Virus record (IMG/VR): IMGVR_UViG_3300040808_000874
Location: 1-20,940 of that record
Strand: one strand, 5' to 3'
DNA length: 20,940 nucleotides
From: a virus
A model generated the notes under the pieces. The model was not told where the DNA came from. It saw only the letters and a list, made by a program, of their open reading frames with translations, and made no database searches. Below, piece after piece: positions 13,901 to 20,940 of this stretch; position 1 is the stretch's first letter; the number at the start of each line of letters is the position of its first letter. A program made the translations under genes and the position numbers.

Positions 13901-14353
13901 TATTGGCGTTGCTTGTTTAACTTCAATGTTTACAGATTGAATGTCTTCAGTCGCGCCAAATCTTGAAATATAGCTTTGCGCGTTGGTCCCGTACCTGGCC
14001 TCTACTGTTACCCCTTTGAAGTTGTAGTCTGAATCTGATAGGTCGGTTACATCAGCGCCGGATCTGAGGATTGGCGTATCAGTTAAATAAACGTCTTTTA
14101 GCAGGGCTTTGTTGTAGTTATCGGTGCCCCTGGTGTAATCCCTTGCAGAAGGGAAACCCTCAATTTCGCCCTCTGAAATAAGGTCCAGAATATTGCCATA
14201 GGCCGTAGAGGCCAAGTTGTCAGCCGTTCGCGTTGGCGTGCGAACTGCAGGCGCAGCAGATTGCTGAACTTGTACCGTTTGCTGGACGACTGTTTGGCCA
14301 CCGCCACCGCCGCCACCAGCGCCAATGATCTGGTTTTTATCTTTGTCTGCCAT
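10949..14353 (-). CDS. J: Tail tip / host specificity protein J (1134 aa)
   Basis: ATG 14353. The size and position just after I match lambda J, which forms the central tail tip and binds the host receptor. Residues 10-40 are a Gly-rich, Gln/Val-rich leader (GGGGGGG, VVQQTVQVQQ). Residues 45-115 hold LASTAYGNILDLISEGEIEG, the typical conserved J start. Residues 325-640 contain the central tip domain (YGFGDHIEAAQLDKFAF, CNALIQNQYEAYKLINDLCS). Residues 665-755 are a fibronectin-III domain (VVSWSAVKGIPQYKVRYRAG, TYTIEVYSINSLGRQS); 762-860 may be a second. Two copies of an IDDKTDxIDxWxKxD segment occur at 901-919 and 957-975. The C-terminal ~90 residues (GITAQNMQSGDYFTLSNVSA) are a small beta domain common in J proteins. 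No DIT or lysozyme domain. Confidence 0.92.
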   Translation of the reverse strand: MADKDKNQIIGAGGGGGGGQTVVQQTVQVQQSAAPAVRTPTRTADNLASTAYGNILDLISEGEIEGFPSARDYTRGTDNYNKALLKDVYLTDTPILRSGADVTDLSDSDYNFKGVTVEARYGTNAQSYISRFGATEDIQSVNIEVKQATPITRQITDTNVDAVRISMAVSRLERGTNEGDILGTSVTIRFDVQYNGGGFTEAKRDTISGRTADRYERDYIIDLDGAFPVDIRVVRESADSSDTNVSPTFFTAYTELIYQKLRYPNSALVALRFQAEQFNSIPARSYRIRGIKVQLPNNATVDQDTGRVTYSGTWTGTFGAAQWCSDPAWVLFDLLTSKRYGFGDHIEAAQLDKFAFYSASQYCNGLVDDGFGGKEARFSCNALIQNQYEAYKLINDLCSVMRCQPYWSTGTLTITQDKPTDPSYLFTRANVTEDGFSYAGSDLKTRHTVAIVGYLDLETREINYEVVEDRDAIEKYGVVTTQIKAFACTSRGQANRLGQWILYTEQQEHEVITFATSIDAGSLIRPGAVVDVQDPVRAGVRFGGRIAAAGDNTINVDDATGLPDDDATLSVILPDGTVETKNIISRTGTLITVDEDWTTQPNANSIWIIQTDSLQTQQYRVLSVRETDGHVYEITGLKYNVGKYDHVERGYALQSRTISNLNAIPSPPSSPEAEEKFYAQNDKAKVKIVVSWSAVKGIPQYKVRYRAGDDNWETATVTKPDYEILDTRAATYTIEVYSINSLGRQSSDFASLSFTAIGKTAVPADVQNLRFEATSDKEGTLKWDEATDLDVRNGGKVYIKHNSLIDGTATWSNSVDLIEAVAGSSTSAKIPLVEGEVLVKFADDGGRLSANETSVIIDLPDTRGKLLLQSRREDQDAPPFQGQKTSCFYSDEYDALTLASDALIDDKTDDIDDWGKLDSLGDTLSSGEYTFVNTLDLKGVFALDLKRRFVTRGFYPDDLIDDKTDNIDSWAKFDGDVADKVNAKLFVRKTDDDPSGSPTWGDWADFANGSFKARAFQFKAELTSTDTAQNILVDELGYVAEFERRTEQSESVISSGTGTKSVTFANSFFVGTASLLGSNSKLPAVGITAQNMQSGDYFTLSNVSATGFDVAFFNSSDTGISRNFSYSAVGFGKG

Positions 14354-14355
14354 GA

Positions 14356-14958
14356 TCAGATGTTATCCACGTCGATGCCGGCAGAAATAACCACCGAGCC
14401 GACTATTGTTTCACCAAAGATCAGGGGAACGCTGACGCCAGCCCTTGAAACGTTTTGAATACCGCTAAAGCTATAGGACGCTTGCGGATCCATCTCCGTA
14501 TTTTCAGTGGTCTTATTAGCTGTCGTCGGGTTGAATGACACTGGCCCAAACTGCCCCATCTGCGGCGTAGGACTTAGCAGCTGTGCAACACCGCCAAGCA
14601 CCAAGCTGGCGCCAACGGCACCAACAGCAAACATAGAGCTAAGGCCAAAAGCCGCAGCAGGCACAAACACGGCAACCGCAATCAATGCAACGCCGGCAAT
14701 GATTTTGCCTACAGCGCCGGCACCGCCAATCACCGGAACAATTTGAATACAGCCTGATGCAGGAAAGTTGATCTCCTCAACGTCACGCTCAGAATTATCA
14801 ACTATGACCTTGTAATGCTGTTCGGTCATGTGCCTTTCCAGCTTTGGAAAGTTGGCCAGCAGCATCCTTATGGCTTCACCAGCGCTAGAAACTTCAGCTA
14901 AAAAGCGCCGTTTGCCTACAAACTTTGCAAGTGCGCCATAGAGCTTAATTTCCCGCAT
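14356..14958 (-). CDS. I: Tail assembly protein I (200 aa)
   Basis: ATG 14958, overlapping the end of K by 14 bases. The N-terminal 75 residues ([20 protein letters not shown], then [19 protein letters not shown]) match the ubiquitin-like head of the lambda I family. Residues 76-126 form long Gly/Ala-rich hydrophobic stretches ([20 protein letters not shown] and [20 protein letters not shown]), characteristic of this family. The C-terminal part ([40 protein letters not shown]) matches the conserved end, where SGIQN-x-S-R-x-G-x-x-VP-x-x-x-GE is the signature. I joins the tip complex with J, K and L. It ends 2 bases before J. Confidence 0.92.
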   Translation of the reverse strand: MREIKLYGALAKFVGKRRFLAEVSSAGEAIRMLLANFPKLERHMTEQHYKVIVDNSERDVEEINFPASGCIQIVPVIGGAGAVGKIIAGVALIAVAVFVPAAAFGLSSMFAVGAVGASLVLGGVAQLLSPTPQMGQFGPVSFNPTTANKTTENTEMDPQASYSFSGIQNVSRAGVSVPLIFGETIVGSVVISAGIDVDNI

Positions 14959-15652
14959 CGTATCGCAGCACCTTGCCAGTGCATTTTAGGAGCCATTCCC
15001 CTAAAAGGTCTCTAGAGCTAAGCCGGCCTCTGAGGTGATGCAACACCAGCTGATCACCGATATAAACGCCAACATGGTTCAACTTGTTTGACTCAATAGC
15101 CATTAGCAAGGCGTCGCCCTCTTGCATCTCTTCTAACTTCACCTCTCTAAAACCGATCTCCTCCCAGCAGTCATCAAACATCGGCTGGCTGTTGAACTCT
15201 TCAGGCGTCGTTGGCCGGTCCCAATCACGCAGTTCAATCCCCTGCTCGGCGTACCAGTCCCGAACCAACGTCCAGCAGTCGGTTACACCCCAAACCCATT
15301 CACGGCCAATTAACGGCGCTCTGTAGCCCTCTGGCTTGCATTCACCCCATTGCTCAGTCTTAGGGTTGACGATGTACCAAGGCAGCCCAGACTTTTCGCA
15401 GGCCACTCGGTCTGCTTGGCTTGGTTGTGGCGGCGTTACCGGATGGCTATGGATGATTGCTACGACTTCACCTTGATCTTCAGCGGCGGCGTAATCGACT
15501 GGATCGAGGATAAAGAGATCACTACCCTCGGCCAGATTTTTACATGGCCAATACCGCTCACGACCTTTGATGATGACCAGCAAACCGCATGATTCACGCG
15601 GGTCTTCTGCCTTCGCGTGCTCAAGTGCTTTTGCCTTGGCCGTTTTCTTCAT
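14945..15652 (-). CDS. K: Tail tip hydrolase K: JAMM metallopeptidase plus NlpC/P60 peptidase (235 aa)
   Basis: ATG 15652 lies in an ATGA overlap with L. The N-terminal domain (residues 15-100) is a JAB/JAMM fold: E20 in PRESCG, then H68-S-H70 with S78 and D81 in [14 protein letters not shown], exactly the H-x-H-x7-S-x2-D zinc motif. The C-terminal domain (residues 113-225) is NlpC/P60: C126 in [13 protein letters not shown] is the expected nucleophile, H193 in LNHVGVYIG the general base, and LHHLRGRLS carries the usual third polar residue. So both catalytic centres look intact. In lambda K the protein is a tail-tip component and its peptidase is thought to act on cell wall during DNA entry. 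Length and order match the family. Confidence 0.93.
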   Translation of the reverse strand: MKKTAKAKALEHAKAEDPRESCGLLVIIKGRERYWPCKNLAEGSDLFILDPVDYAAAEDQGEVVAIIHSHPVTPPQPSQADRVACEKSGLPWYIVNPKTEQWGECKPEGYRAPLIGREWVWGVTDCWTLVRDWYAEQGIELRDWDRPTTPEEFNSQPMFDDCWEEIGFREVKLEEMQEGDALLMAIESNKLNHVGVYIGDQLVLHHLRGRLSSRDLLGEWLLKCTGKVLRYDAGN

Positions 15653-16395
15653 CCGTTAAACGCGCCGATGCCAGGGAACCCGCCAAAGGGTAATTCATTT
15701 TCTTCCCCAAAACGAACTTGGCAGCTGCTTAGCTTTTTGCCGCATTTGTCATCGGCGCTATCGGTAACGGCCTTGTCGTTTTCGTCGTAATAATCAGTGC
15801 CGCTATAGCCACACTCCGAACCCTTGTAAATCCACGGGCAGAGGTTGGCGTGGCATTGACGTTTCGGAGCCCTGATCCCGGCCAAGTCAAATACAGCTGA
15901 CGCCTCAAATTCGACTAGATCACGGGTCTCGGCAACCTTGCGGCTGATGTAATAAATTTCAGATGGCATGACACTTGAGGTGTCAGCCGTGCCATAAGGA
16001 TTGCTTGCCTCGTCAGGGAAATTAGCGTCGTCGATGTAGCGCACCAAAGTGCGGATGCGCGTCAGCTTGGCGCCGGTTAAATCGTTGCCCGCATTGGAAG
16101 CATTGACGCTAAGCAGGATTGCGGTAATGGTGCCAAACATGTTGGACACGCGCACCGTTGGCCTGGGCAGCGTGCCACTGTCAGCTTTGTATTCAAACCC
16201 CTCAACCTGAATAGGAAACCGGCTATAGGTGTTCCCATCCCAAATGATGTCGCCGTTGCTGTTGAATTGATTGGTGCCGGCATGAAAACGGTAGGTGAAG
16301 TCAGCGCCATGCAGTGCCGCAAACAGCTCAAGCTCAAACAGCTCAATAATGCTGCTTGGGTTGACCTTCTGCAGTTCTGAATGCGGGTTAGCCAT
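15649..16395 (-). CDS. L: Tail tip protein L with Fe-S cysteine cluster (248 aa)
   Basis: ATG 16395 overlaps the M stop by one base. The N-terminal half ([19 protein letters not shown], then [20 protein letters not shown]) is the Phage_tail_L signature. The middle ([20 protein letters not shown]) leads to a Cys-rich end: C181, C186, C195, C218 and C225 in [19 protein letters not shown] and [15 protein letters not shown]. In lambda L four conserved Cys of this region bind a [4Fe-4S] cluster; C186, C195, C218 and C225 fit that spacing, with C181 extra. L caps the tape measure end at the tail tip. Full length for the family. Confidence 0.93.
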   Translation of the reverse strand: MANPHSELQKVNPSSIIELFELELFAALHGADFTYRFHAGTNQFNSNGDIIWDGNTYSRFPIQVEGFEYKADSGTLPRPTVRVSNMFGTITAILLSVNASNAGNDLTGAKLTRIRTLVRYIDDANFPDEASNPYGTADTSSVMPSEIYYISRKVAETRDLVEFEASAVFDLAGIRAPKRQCHANLCPWIYKGSECGYSGTDYYDENDKAVTDSADDKCGKKLSSCQVRFGEENELPFGGFPGIGAFNG

Positions 16396-16742
16396 TAGGG
16401 CTCAAACACCTCACGGAAGGTGGCCGTAATGGTGGCACGATTAACAAATGGGATGCGCTTGGTCCACTGCTCACAAACCCACTTGTAAGACGTGGTTTCA
16501 TCTGGCGGCGTCCAATCAAACGCTGCCGCATCTTCTGCCCTGGCATCTAAAAACGTTTCGATCGTGTCAGCGTCAGTTTCTGACACCTCCCAAGTCAAAG
16601 ACCATTCCTTAGGGTTCATGTGACCGGGGATGCCATACAGCAAACGCTGTTCGTAGCCATCGCCAAACTGAATTTTTTTAACCTTCGGCTGGCTGCTCTT
16701 TTGTGCGCCGTAGGTAGGCGTAATTGAAGGGAAAGTAGCCAT
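16395..16742 (-). CDS. M: Minor tail protein M (115 aa)
   Basis: ATG 16742 overlaps the tape measure stop by one base (TAATG). The sequence fits the lambda M / Phage_min_tail family: VKKIQFGDGYEQRLLYGIPG (21-40) is the family's Q-x-F-GDGY-x-Q-R hallmark, followed by WSLTWEVSETDADTIETFL and ending FDWTPPDETTSYKWVCEQW with a final ATITATFREVFEP strand. M is needed at the tail tip with L, K and I. Length 115 is close to lambda M (109). It is next to L as in lambda. Confidence 0.92.
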   Translation of the reverse strand: MATFPSITPTYGAQKSSQPKVKKIQFGDGYEQRLLYGIPGHMNPKEWSLTWEVSETDADTIETFLDARAEDAAAFDWTPPDETTSYKWVCEQWTKRIPFVNRATITATFREVFEP

Positions 16743-19381
16743 TATGCGAGCAATCCTCCGGGTCGTTTCTGGCGCACCAGTTCCTGCCGAACTGCCATGC
16801 CAATTGCTTCGCCCAGCTTATTCGCATTGGGCTCATTGCCCTCGGCTTGAGTGCCTTTGGCGTCTACGTTGACCACCACCATTGCACCGCCGCCACCACC
16901 GCCACCGCGAGGAACAAACAGCTCAGGGCCTTTCTCTCCAACCATGTAGTTGGAGCCCGGCGAAACGGGACCACCGTTTGCACGCGGAGTGGCATGGCCA
17001 AACCGTGCGCCAAACTGTTCCATTACGGCCTGCCGGTTGCCACCAAAATTCCCAACGCCAAACATTGCCGCCATAAAGAGCGGATGGAATGGCATAAACT
17101 TGCCGCCCAAATCAACCATCCTGGGCAGCTTGTGGTTAGGAGTAATTTTGCCCCCAATGCCCGGCCTGAAATACTCTGGCCCGTTCTCGCCAACGATGTA
17201 GCCACGTCCGCCGCTAACCCGACCACCGCGAGCTTTGAAGCCGCCAAAGGTGGCGCCAGAAATTGAACCGCCAATGCCAGCGCCAACACCACCACCGCCG
17301 TAGCTAGCACCGCCCAAGGAACCGCCAATGCCAAGGCCAGAAACCTTGCCGCCTAATGCGCCAGCACCGCTCAAACCTGGGGCTGTCATGTTGCTAGCGC
17401 CAAAGGCAGCGCCAACACCAGGGAACAGGCTAGAAATAATCTTGAATGCCATCATGCGAATGGCGGCCTTGATAATGTCTGTCGCCATATTTAGGAAGCT
17501 CTGCGATATTGACTGGAAGAAATTCGCCAGCGCTTGCTTGGCACTCATCGTGCCATTGATCATGCCAGCAATGGACGTTGAGAATGCATCGGCAATGCCG
17601 CCAGAGATATTTTTAATCGCCAGCATCGGGCTTTGAAGCTCTTTGAATTTCTTTTTCAGTTCCTCTAAGTGCTGGGTGCGCTCACCACCCTTTTCAAAGA
17701 TCCCGCCAAACTCACCACCGAACTGGCCAGGCGTGACAGCAGCACCGGCAAAGGCGTCTGCAATCTCTTGCCGCAGTGCTTTGATCTTTTCTGAATAATC
17801 AAACTCAGTCTGCAGTAATGCATTCATGCGTTCACGCGACTTCATCTCGCGTTGCATGATCTGTTCACGCTCTAGCAGTTTTTCGATATAGGCAACCTCT
17901 TGAGCATTGCCCTTGACCTTTGCTTCACGCAATAGGTTCTCTAGTTCAAGCTGCTTCTGCGAAATATCCTTTTTCTTGTTCGCCTTGGTTAGATCCTTGG
18001 TCGCGTTTTGCTGCCGCTGATATTCAGCTTCATCACGCTCTGCTGCGATGTTCAGCTCATCGCGCAGCTTGAGGATGCGAGCATTGGTGGCGTCAAGCGC
18101 TTTTTTGGCTGCTATCTCGGCAAAGCCGCCACCCGTCTTACCGGATTCAGAAAGCGCAAGACTTGCAAGCCTTTGCTGTTGCAGGGCCTGAGTTGCGACC
18201 TCTGCAGCCAGCGCAGTTTGCAGCAGCTCAGTGGTTTGGCCTTTTAATGCTTGCTCAAACAGCTGTGTATTTTTCTTAGCTTGCTCTGTCTCGTCGTAAT
18301 AGGTTTTTACCGCCAGCGCTACCAACGCAAATGGCAATGCAACCAAGGCACCCTTAGCCAAAACACTGGCAGCAGCAAACGCTTTTTGTGCACCGGCTGC
18401 AAAGTAGATGGAAGCGCCAAAGAACCGATACAGCGCAATTTGCTGCCTAAGGAACTCAACCATCTGCAACGCCAGCACTGATTTCATCGCCTTTTGCAAA
18501 GCGATGTAAGCGGCAGTTGCAACGCCAATTTGCGCGGCCATCTGGCCTGCTTCTTTCGGGATCTTCGAGAACAGATCAAATAGATCTGTCATCACGTTTA
18601 GAACCTTGGTTACCGCAGGCTCAACACCCTTGGCTAGCTGCTCTTGGAAGTCACGGAAGCTTTCGCCCAAGCTGTCAACAGCGCCCGCATAACCAGCACT
18701 GCCAGCAGCCTTGGCCGCGTCGCCGTACTGCTTCTCAATCTCCTTAAGGATGAAGTCCTGGGCCTCAGCAGCCTTGCCGGCCTCAACCAGCTTTTTAATG
18801 ACCTCTTTCTGTGCGTCAGTAAATTGCGTGCCAGCCCGTGAAAGCGCCGTGAGGCCCTTGACGGGATCCTGCAACGCCTTGGCCAACTGCAGCAGAGAGC
18901 TGTTTACGTCTTGCTTGGTGACCTGCGCAACGTCTGCAGCAGCCTCAGCAACGCGCTGGTAACTGCTAACTGCAATGGTCTGGAAGCTAGTAAGAAGCGC
19001 AAAGCCTCGGGTGAAATCTTCCTGATTAAATAACGTCGCCTTGCCCAGCCGATCTGCCACCTTCTGCAGGCGCTCTAATTCGCCAGCAGCAGCACCAACT
19101 TTGCGCAGGCCATTCTCTAATGCAGCAGCATCAGCCTGACGCTCGCCAAGAGTTTTCAGGCTGCGGCCAAGCAGGTTGACCGCGCCAGTAATGGCAACAA
19201 CCGGACCAACAACGGAACGGAATGCAATGCCAAAACGTTGAACGTTGGCAGTAGCGCTGGCCGTTGCCTTGCTAGTTCGGTTTACCTGGGTTTCTAGCTT
19301 TCTGGTTTCCTGCTGAGCTTTTCTGAGGCCGGTTACAGCTGCCCGCGTATCTACGTTTAGCCTTACCTGAGCCTCAGCCAC
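16742..19381 (-). CDS. H: Tail tape measure protein (879 aa)
   Basis: The start is GTG 19381, 25 bases after the frameshift extension's stop, with GAGAGG 7 bases upstream. Residues 1-60 (RKAQQETRKLETQVNRTSKA) are an amphipathic helix. Residues 75-270 and 360-545 are long coiled-coil regions. Two hydrophobic stretches at 283-305 and 330-360 (LAKGALVALPFALVALAVKT) and one at 595-660 may enter the membrane during DNA ejection. The C-terminus is Gly-rich with two copies of a GGxVxxxxxYxVGExGPEx(F/Y) motif (719-738 and 803-822), typical of lambda-type tape measures, then GGGGGG and KLGEAIGMAVRQELVRQ. At about 0.15 nm per residue the tail would be near 130 nm (inferred). The chaperones G/GT immediately upstream should coat it. 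Confidence 0.92.
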   Translation of the reverse strand: MAEAQVRLNVDTRAAVTGLRKAQQETRKLETQVNRTSKATASATANVQRFGIAFRSVVGPVVAITGAVNLLGRSLKTLGERQADAAALENGLRKVGAAAGELERLQKVADRLGKATLFNQEDFTRGFALLTSFQTIAVSSYQRVAEAAADVAQVTKQDVNSSLLQLAKALQDPVKGLTALSRAGTQFTDAQKEVIKKLVEAGKAAEAQDFILKEIEKQYGDAAKAAGSAGYAGAVDSLGESFRDFQEQLAKGVEPAVTKVLNVMTDLFDLFSKIPKEAGQMAAQIGVATAAYIALQKAMKSVLALQMVEFLRQQIALYRFFGASIYFAAGAQKAFAAASVLAKGALVALPFALVALAVKTYYDETEQAKKNTQLFEQALKGQTTELLQTALAAEVATQALQQQRLASLALSESGKTGGGFAEIAAKKALDATNARILKLRDELNIAAERDEAEYQRQQNATKDLTKANKKKDISQKQLELENLLREAKVKGNAQEVAYIEKLLEREQIMQREMKSRERMNALLQTEFDYSEKIKALRQEIADAFAGAAVTPGQFGGEFGGIFEKGGERTQHLEELKKKFKELQSPMLAIKNISGGIADAFSTSIAGMINGTMSAKQALANFFQSISQSFLNMATDIIKAAIRMMAFKIISSLFPGVGAAFGASNMTAPGLSGAGALGGKVSGLGIGGSLGGASYGGGGVGAGIGGSISGATFGGFKARGGRVSGGRGYIVGENGPEYFRPGIGGKITPNHKLPRMVDLGGKFMPFHPLFMAAMFGVGNFGGNRQAVMEQFGARFGHATPRANGGPVSPGSNYMVGEKGPELFVPRGGGGGGGAMVVVNVDAKGTQAEGNEPNANKLGEAIGMAVRQELVRQKRPGGLLA

Positions 19382-19405
19382 GGTGCTACCTCTCGTGGCT
19401 CAAGT

Positions 19406-19938
19406 CTACCGACGGGATGACTTGGCCCGATCTGATTGCTCTTTTTCCATTTCGGCTTTGACCTCATAGTAGGCAGCAAAGTGCATGAACTCCGCATCGG
19501 TTAATTCGGTGCGGAGCCTGCTTACAGTCATGCCTAAATCGCAGGCCAGGTGGAACTCAAAGAAGAGCCACCCATCCTGCCTCAGTCGTTTTTTGCTTCC
19601 TGCAGGTTGGCGTCATCGCCAAGGCCAAACAGGAACAGCTCAAGTTCGTTCAGCACCGATTCAGGCAGTTGGCGCTTGAGCTTTGGCGCGTCGCCAGGTT
19701 CAAACGCCTTGCTGCCATCCTCTAGCTCTGCCATTTGGCACAGCATCTGGGTGCTGATTTCTAGTGCCTCTTCGCTGTTGGCAAGCGTCGTGGCCCGTTG
19801 CCGATCGGATCGCGTAATTGGCTTGAAATACAAGTCAAGTACAGGCTGTCCATCAGCACCCTTAACGACGAATTTGCGCCGTTGGTTCAGATCAAAAGAG
19901 TTGATCAGGAGATCAACTGCACGGGTTTTGGCAGGCAT
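19406..19938 (-). CDS. GT: Tail assembly chaperone GT, -1 frameshift product (about 177 aa)
   Basis: Reading starts as G (ATG 19938). At the slippery A_AAA_AAC the ribosome can slip by -1; the next codon is then CGA at 19588-19586. The new frame stays open for 60 codons to TAG 19408-19406. I checked it codon by codon. The extension begins RLRQDGWLFFEFHLACDLGM and continues TVSRLRTELTDAEFMHFAAY, then a charged end (EMEKEQSDRAKSS). This W-x-x-x-E-(F/H)-xx-AC-DLG...T-E-L-x-x-E-(F/L)-xx-xx-AY pattern is a T-type tail chaperone domain. In lambda the GT:G ratio is set by this slip; G binds the tape measure and T recruits tube protein. The T frame has no own start that I would favour. Confidence 0.88.
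19582..19938 (-). CDS. G: Tail assembly chaperone G (118 aa)
   Basis: I use ATG 19938 (MPAKTRAVDLLINSF) rather than the TTG at 19944 two codons upstream. The protein is mainly helical and acidic. Residues 18-42 (RKFVVKGADGQPVLDLYFKP) are a beta hairpin, and residues 43-118 (ITRSDRQRATTLANSEEALE, LCQMAELEDGSKAF) match small tail chaperones that precede the tape measure in siphoviruses. The end LQEAKND lies on the slippery heptamer, so most ribosomes end here and a minority make GT. Position, between tail tube and tape measure, is as in lambda G. Identity rests on context, size and the frameshift. Confidence 0.85.
   Translation of the reverse strand: MPAKTRAVDLLINSFDLNQRRKFVVKGADGQPVLDLYFKPITRSDRQRATTLANSEEALEISTQMLCQMAELEDGSKAFEPGDAPKLKRQLPESVLNELELFLFGLGDDANLQEAKND
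19588..19594 (-). promoter_or_regulatory. Programmed -1 frameshift slippery site A_AAA_AAC
   Basis: Six A then C on the minus strand, in the zero frame of G as GCA AAA AAC, two codons before the TGA. This is a canonical X_XXY_YYZ heptamer, one of the most slippery in bacteria. A slip re-reads as AAA AAA CGA and opens the T frame. No downstream stimulatory stem or upstream SD was identified by eye. Confidence 0.87.
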
Positions 19939-19996
19939 TAACAATCAAGGCCCATAAGCAGGCCAAGACTATCACCACCTGCCAAAAGAAGCAGCC

Positions 19997-20413
19997 TCAG
20001 ATTGCCTCAGTAATAGCACCGTTGACGGTGAAATTACAGGTGATCACTTCCAGCTCGCCAACAGTGGCGCTGTACTCAGCAGAGGTGATGATCCCTGCAA
20101 AGCTCAGTTTCTTAGTGCCAGAGGTGTCCAGAAACAGCTCAAAGGTTGCATCGCCGCCATCTTCGGTGGTGAAGATGTCGCTAATGAAATCGTTGGTTTC
20201 GTCAGCGCTGGAAGCGGTGTAGAGCACTTCAACGGTGCCTTCACCAGAGATCAGCCCGCCGACATAGGCACGGCTGGTGTCGCCATGGTCGGTGACTTCC
20301 AGCAGTTCCTTATTTACGGTCAGGCTCCAGCTGCGGGTCGAAGTGATGGCAGCGTTAGTGCCCCCATCCTTTTCAAAGCTGACGGAGCCTTCCTCGCCAC
20401 GAAAAAAGGCCAT
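19997..20413 (-). CDS. Major tail tube protein (138 aa)
   Basis: ATG 20413 (MAFFRGEEGSVSFEKDGGTN). Strand-rich, acidic and Gly/Thr-rich, with blocks TSTRSWSLTVNKELLEVTDH, GDTSRAYVGGLISGEGTVEV and GELEVITCNFTVNGAI. The order W-S-L-x-x-x-x-E-x-x-E-V-T-D-xG followed by G-x-x-x-x-G-T-x-x-x-L/V, and an F-x-x-x-G-x-I at the end, is typical of phage tail tube proteins (lambda V-like). These stack in rings around the tape measure. It sits between the tail terminator and the chaperones, the expected place. The length is short for lambda V but normal for the N-terminal tube domain without an Ig extension. Confidence 0.88.
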   Translation of the reverse strand: MAFFRGEEGSVSFEKDGGTNAAITSTRSWSLTVNKELLEVTDHGDTSRAYVGGLISGEGTVEVLYTASSADETNDFISDIFTTEDGGDATFELFLDTSGTKKLSFAGIITSAEYSATVGELEVITCNFTVNGAITEAI

Positions 20414-20455
20414 GGTTGAACCAAGGTAGGTTTACGGTAATTTTAGCGATCAGTA

Positions 20456-20881
20456 TTAGAGGCTCTCAAATGCCTCAAACGTCACGCGCATTTGGGTTTG
20501 AAAGAAACCCTCAGGGATCGGAGTAGCCACAACCTCAGGCCCGTTCACCGCATCAAAGATGATGCCGGAAACAACTTGGCGGTTAAACAGATCACGCGCA
20601 CGCTTGGTGATCGTGTAGTTAGCGCCTGGGCCGTCGCCCTTCGGCGTAAAAATGTTGATGGCCATGACACCCCGAACGCTGTTATCACTGCCGGTGGTGC
20701 CGCCTTGCGTCAGGTACGAATTAACGCCGAACGACACGAGGCATTGCAGCCAAGTCGAATTAGGCGTTGGCACATAAGGCGTATTGTGAAACGCGACGTG
20801 ATAAGACGGCGAACCATCAAACTCCGTCTTCATCCGATCTTCAATCGTGTACCGGAGAGTATTTAGGTCGATTGCTGCCAT
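20456..20881 (-). CDS. Tail terminator-like protein (141 aa)
   Basis: ATG 20881 shares its A with the upstream TGA. Features: N-terminal helix (NTLRYTIEDRMKTEF), a strand-loop region (PSYHVAFHNTPYVPTPNSTW, then LQCLVSFGVNSYLTQGG), a helical middle (YTITKRARDLFNRQVV), and a final strand FFQTQMRVTFEAFESL. The F/V-F-x-xx-R-x-D-L-F and xQ-x-x-V-x-x-x-F-E pattern matches small phage proteins of the DUF4128 / tail terminator type, which cap the tail tube (lambda U-like) for joining to the head. Its place just before the major tail protein fits. Confidence 0.8.
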   Translation of the reverse strand: MAAIDLNTLRYTIEDRMKTEFDGSPSYHVAFHNTPYVPTPNSTWLQCLVSFGVNSYLTQGGTTGSDNSVRGVMAINIFTPKGDGPGANYTITKRARDLFNRQVVSGIIFDAVNGPEVVATPIPEGFFQTQMRVTFEAFESL

Positions 20882-20940
20882 CAGCTCTCTCTAGAGATTT
20901 TGCGCCAGTTGGAATCTACATACGCTTGCATATCTTTGGC
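20881..20940 (-). CDS. C-terminal end of an upstream head-tail/tail completion gene (partial)
   Basis: The minus strand from 20940 reads in one frame AKDMQAYVDSNWRKISRES and stops at TGA 20883-20881, sharing one base with the next ATG. Only 19 codons are in the window. By position it should be a head-tail connector or minor tail protein (HK97 gp10-like), but nothing in these residues proves it. Confidence 0.5.
   Translation of the reverse strand, partial: AKDMQAYVDSNWRKISRES

Noticed and set aside
16847-17266. 139-aa plus frame in the tape measure
   Set aside because: Antisense shadow of the Gly-rich tape measure end, His/Cys/Thr-rich and without homologous features.

Overview
The window reads as the tail-morphogenesis and adhesin region of a siphovirus with a lambda-type tail, either a free phage or a prophage. 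From memory, the small genes at the left and several fiber modules resemble genes of marine picocyanobacterial (Synechococcus/Prochlorococcus) phages. That host assignment is an inference with no search behind it. No tRNA, CRISPR array, integrase, attachment site or insertion sequence was seen.

Right to left on the minus strand there is one dense operon. It starts at the right edge with the 3' end of a head-tail or tail-completion gene. It continues through a tail terminator, the major tail tube protein, a tail assembly chaperone with a -1 frameshift extension (G/GT), the tape measure protein, and then M, L, K, I and J. This is the lambda order V-G-T-H-M-L-K-I-J without a break. Many neighbours overlap by 1-4 bases (TAATG, TGATG, TAGTG, ATGA), which suggests translational coupling.

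Downstream of J (10921 to 4295) lies a fiber and adhesin region of eight genes: a 258-aa fiber, a 794-aa LamG/SPRY/triple-repeat adhesin, a probable fiber assembly chaperone, two small beta-rich proteins, a 509-aa GGTG-repeat fiber, and two short fiber-like proteins. The first and last share a homologous C-terminal module.

From 4295 down to 2496 on the minus strand come small accessory genes: two tiny basic/charged proteins (45 and 53 aa, the second with a GTG start), a secreted outer-membrane-like protein, a Trp-rich 61-aa protein, a 74-aa single-pass membrane protein and a Pro-rich 223-aa protein. A GC hairpin with a UUCG loop follows the outer-membrane-like gene.

At 722-2599 the strand switches. 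Four plus-strand genes encode one small membrane protein and three proteins with signal-peptide features, a compact envelope/secretion cassette running against the operon. To its left the minus strand resumes (704 to 1) with two small membrane-associated proteins and the N-terminus of a likely cysteine-peptidase endolysin, which looks like a lysis module.

The best leads are the verified A_AAA_AAC frameshift site, the duplicated fiber module, the plus-strand secreted cassette (including a third gene without an obvious start codon), and the phage-encoded outer-membrane-like protein.
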